From assembly GCF_000212815.1 (NCBI RefSeq), contig NZ_GL890986.1:404289-468288 (forward strand): 64,000 bases of DNA, read 5' to 3'. The translations under genes were made by a program, and so were the position numbers. The notes beneath the pieces were generated by a model. That model was not told where the DNA came from. It worked only from the letters and a program-made list of their open reading frames with translations, and did no database searches. This stretch comes from Streptococcus sanguinis SK49. GTDB taxonomy: Bacteria > Bacillota > Bacilli > Lactobacillales > Streptococcaceae. Below, piece by piece: positions 62,532 to 64,000 of the stretch. Each line of letters begins with the position of its first letter. The stretch's first letter is position 1.

Positions 62532-62756
62532 ACTCAAGTTTTCTATTAGCTTATCTAAATAGTCGGAGGCTGATCGAGCCCCTGCAGATTTTGAAAGTTG
62601 ATCCAACTTCTCTCTATTGCTCGGCTTCAAAGTGAACTGATATTGCTTCTTCCGTTCAAAATTACTCATATCAGGAGCGAAAACCGGCTGAGGAGTCGGC
62701 TGATTCGTTTTCTCAATCAACTGCGAGATTTCCTTTTCTTTACGTTCAAATGCCAT
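62529..62756 (-). CDS. Small ribbon-helix-helix-like protein, probable partition partner
   Basis: The 75-aa protein has a charged N-terminus (AFERKEKEISQLIEK) and a C-terminal half YQFTLKPSNREKLDQLSKSA then SASDYLDKLIENLS. That pattern fits a short beta strand followed by two helices, as in ParG/CopG-type DNA-binding proteins. It lies 54 nt downstream of parA. Such proteins act as centromere-binding partners of ParA and repress their own genes, probably through the A/T repeat blocks here. Confidence 0.68.
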   Translation of the reverse strand: MAFERKEKEISQLIEKTNQPTPQPVFAPDMSNFERKKQYQFTLKPSNREKLDQLSKSAGARSASDYLDKLIENLS

Positions 62757-62766
62757 CTATATCTCC

Positions 62767-62820
62767 TTTATAAATTATATTTATGTTTATATTTGTATTT
62801 ATAAATATAATTATATTGTA
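62767..62820. repeat. A/T-rich repeat block 2
   Basis: It contains TTTATAAATATAATTATAT (62798-62816), identical to 63825-63843 in block 3. It lies between parA and the 75-aa gene and overlaps the parA stop region. Confidence 0.65.
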
Positions 62821-63617
62821 TCATAAATTTTTGAGAAAGTCTGCTCTAGCTCGTCAAAGAATTTCTTATGTTTTTGATAGAGTTCTGGATTTTCCTTCAT
62901 ATCTGCAATAGAGACTTTATCGATTGTTGAATGATTGAACAACTCTTTTGCTGGAACAATTCCCAAAAGGTTATCAGTTCCTTTTTCTTTAGCCTCCAAC
63001 CCTAAAGCTTCTAGAAGCTCTCTGGAAGAGCCATAGTTTGGACGAATCATATTAGCCAGAAAATACAGTTCAGCCGTTATATAAGACTCTCTAGTGCGAT
63101 AATCAATCACATCCTTTCGGAAAGCCTCTAGACGACTTGAAAGGTTAAATTTGGCATTGTAGCCAAACTCAGAAGGAGTCAGCGGACTGACAATGGCATG
63201 ACTAACTGCAACTGCATTTTTAGTTGCAGTTGCAAAGTCCGGCCTACAGTCAATCAAGATATAATCAAACTGTTCTAGGTCTTTCTTCTCATAGTTATCT
63301 TCTAACCATAGATAGAGAAGCATATTTTTCTTGTCGCTATTCTCTAGATCCCTCTCCACAGTGTCTAGCTGAACGGAACCAGGAATAAGACTGATATTTT
63401 CTTTGACCTGCTTAATATCCACGTCACCGCCTTTGAAAGCATTAGCAATGGTATTCTTACTCTCGTAGATATTGTAACACTGCGTCAAATTGCACTGATG
63501 ATCTAGATCAATCAAAAGCACTTTCTGACCTTTCTTGGCAAGCCATTCAGCATAGTTAAAAGTTAAAGTTGTTTTACCAACACCGCCCTTAATAGCGGCA
63601 AATGTAATAATTTTCAT
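62811..63617 (-). CDS. ParA-family partition ATPase
   Basis: The 268-aa deviant Walker ATPase has KGGVGKTTL (P-loop with signature Lys), LLIDLDHQCNL and ILIDCRPDF. It uses ATP to segregate DNA, as in plasmids and integrative elements. I chose the start at 63617 (MKIITFAAIKGG): GGAG lies 7 nt upstream and the start overlaps the stop of the 48-aa gene by ATGA. The next genes downstream encode a small DNA-binding partner and an unknown protein. Confidence 0.9.
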   Translation of the reverse strand: MKIITFAAIKGGVGKTTLTFNYAEWLAKKGQKVLLIDLDHQCNLTQCYNIYESKNTIANAFKGGDVDIKQVKENISLIPGSVQLDTVERDLENSDKKNMLLYLWLEDNYEKKDLEQFDYILIDCRPDFATATKNAVAVSHAIVSPLTPSEFGYNAKFNLSSRLEAFRKDVIDYRTRESYITAELYFLANMIRPNYGSSRELLEALGLEAKEKGTDNLLGIVPAKELFNHSTIDKVSIADMKENPELYQKHKKFFDELEQTFSKIYDTI

Positions 63618-63760
63618 TCTGTTTCTCCATTCCATCTATAATAACAATGACTGCAGATCGTTTCTTCATCGTCTACCCACCAGCAAGCTCCTTTGTCTGG
63701 AGTATAGCAAGCATTGTTCCAAGTGCAGCCGCAAAATTTACAATGATGTTCTTCTGCCAT
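63614..63760 (-). CDS. Small 48-aa Cys-rich zinc-ribbon-like protein
   Basis: The frame begins ATG at 63760 with GGGAG upstream. Seven Cys residues (CKFCGC, NAC, GAC, CSHC) and three His suggest one or two zinc sites. The pattern resembles small CxxCGC...CWWV...CSHC proteins found in phages and mobile elements. Its stop overlaps the parA start (ATGA), so they are translationally coupled and it is the first gene of the partition operon. Confidence 0.65.
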   Translation of the reverse strand: MAEEHHCKFCGCTWNNACYTPDKGACWWVDDEETICSHCYYRWNGETE

Positions 63761-63792
63761 CTATCTATCTCCCTGTTATTTTCTATACTTCC

Positions 63793-63859
63793 ATTATACC
63801 ATTATAATTATATTTGTCAATATGTTTATAAATATAATTATATTTATATTTATAAAATT
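63793..63859. repeat. A/T-rich repeat block 3
   Basis: It has TATAATTATA-type units and shares a 19-bp identity with block 2 (63825-63843) and a 15-bp identity with block 1 (63841-63855). It sits upstream of the partition operon and is a likely operator or centromere. Confidence 0.65.
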
Positions 63860-63860
63860 T

Positions 63861-64000
63861 AAGAGCATGTAGGAACAAAAAAGCCCCGGAACAAACCAGG
63901 GAAACAAGAAATACAAAGAAGAGTAAGTAACCACATAATCAGCAATGAATACCTGGTCTTTTACACTATATCTAATATAGAAGTAGGGAAATAACCCGGA
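63861..64000. other. Gene-free right end of the window
   Basis: I see no gene. A weak GC-rich inverted repeat (CCCCGG / CCAGGG) lies near 63882-63901 and a small palindrome CTATATCTAATATAG lies near 63967-63981. The neighbouring gene is outside the window. Confidence 0.4.

Noticed and set aside
1..64000. CRISPR array, rRNA or tRNA genes
   Set aside because: No regularly spaced repeats of CRISPR type and no rRNA or tRNA sequence were noticed on reading both strands.

Overview
The window is low-GC Firmicute DNA with strong GGAGG ribosome binding sites and consensus TTGACA/TATAAT promoters. Gene content and order point to an oral Streptococcus of the sanguinis/gordonii group. The main evidence is a divergent pepO / metal-ABC (ssaACB-like) / tpx block followed by a DtxR-family regulator, and a PTS-glycyl-radical-enzyme-transaldolase-gldA cluster placed next to leuS. 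The species is inferred from this synteny and was not tested by any search.

Layout. 1-5981: an operon on the minus strand under a LacI regulator, with an FGGY kinase (cut by the window edge), an amidohydrolase, a galactitol-type PTS EIIC, a 2-hydroxyacid dehydrogenase and an unknown beta-propeller-like protein. 6090-10797: the L-ascorbate operon ulaABCDEF. 10966-11173: a tandem repeat of about 86 bp. 11242-14250: a small HTH gene and clpL, which has a long AT-rich leader. 14365-19984: an amino-acid-type ABC transporter in an operon with two uroporphyrinogen-decarboxylase-fold proteins that look like zinc methyltransferases. 20236-31723: an LLM oxidoreductase, glmS, a membrane-anchored surface protein, a VIT-family metal transporter under a perfect Per box, an ABC-2 exporter with its TetR regulator, AraC and SDR genes, and ltrA-like. 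31837-35066: leuS and an isoprenylcysteine-methyltransferase-like gene. 35134-45101: a cluster for a PTS-imported compound processed by a glycyl radical C-O lyase-like enzyme, an FSA-type aldolase and GldA, with two regulators and the radical-SAM activase. 45173-59919: a glycosyltransferase, pepO, the Mn/Fe ABC transporter, tpx, a DUF3114-like gene, a broken C39 peptidase, the metal regulator, MarR plus EVE genes, CPBP protease, nucleotidyltransferase, dtd and relA. 60046-64000: a candidate small RNA, an ISLre2-type insertion sequence and a plasmid-like partition module (ParA, a small DNA-binding protein, and A/T-only repeat blocks).

The genes mostly form catabolic modules for unusual carbohydrates (ascorbate, a Gat-type substrate, an anhydrohexitol-like substrate), each with its own PTS and regulator. 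Several carry catabolite (cre) sites that match the consensus exactly. The most interesting systems are the glycyl-radical cluster with one palindrome at the same distance upstream of two promoters, the methyltransferase-like/ABC operon, the candidate small RNA next to relA, and the partition module at the right end. Many start codons were moved downstream of the longest frame because the Shine-Dalgarno sequence and the family N-terminus agree there.
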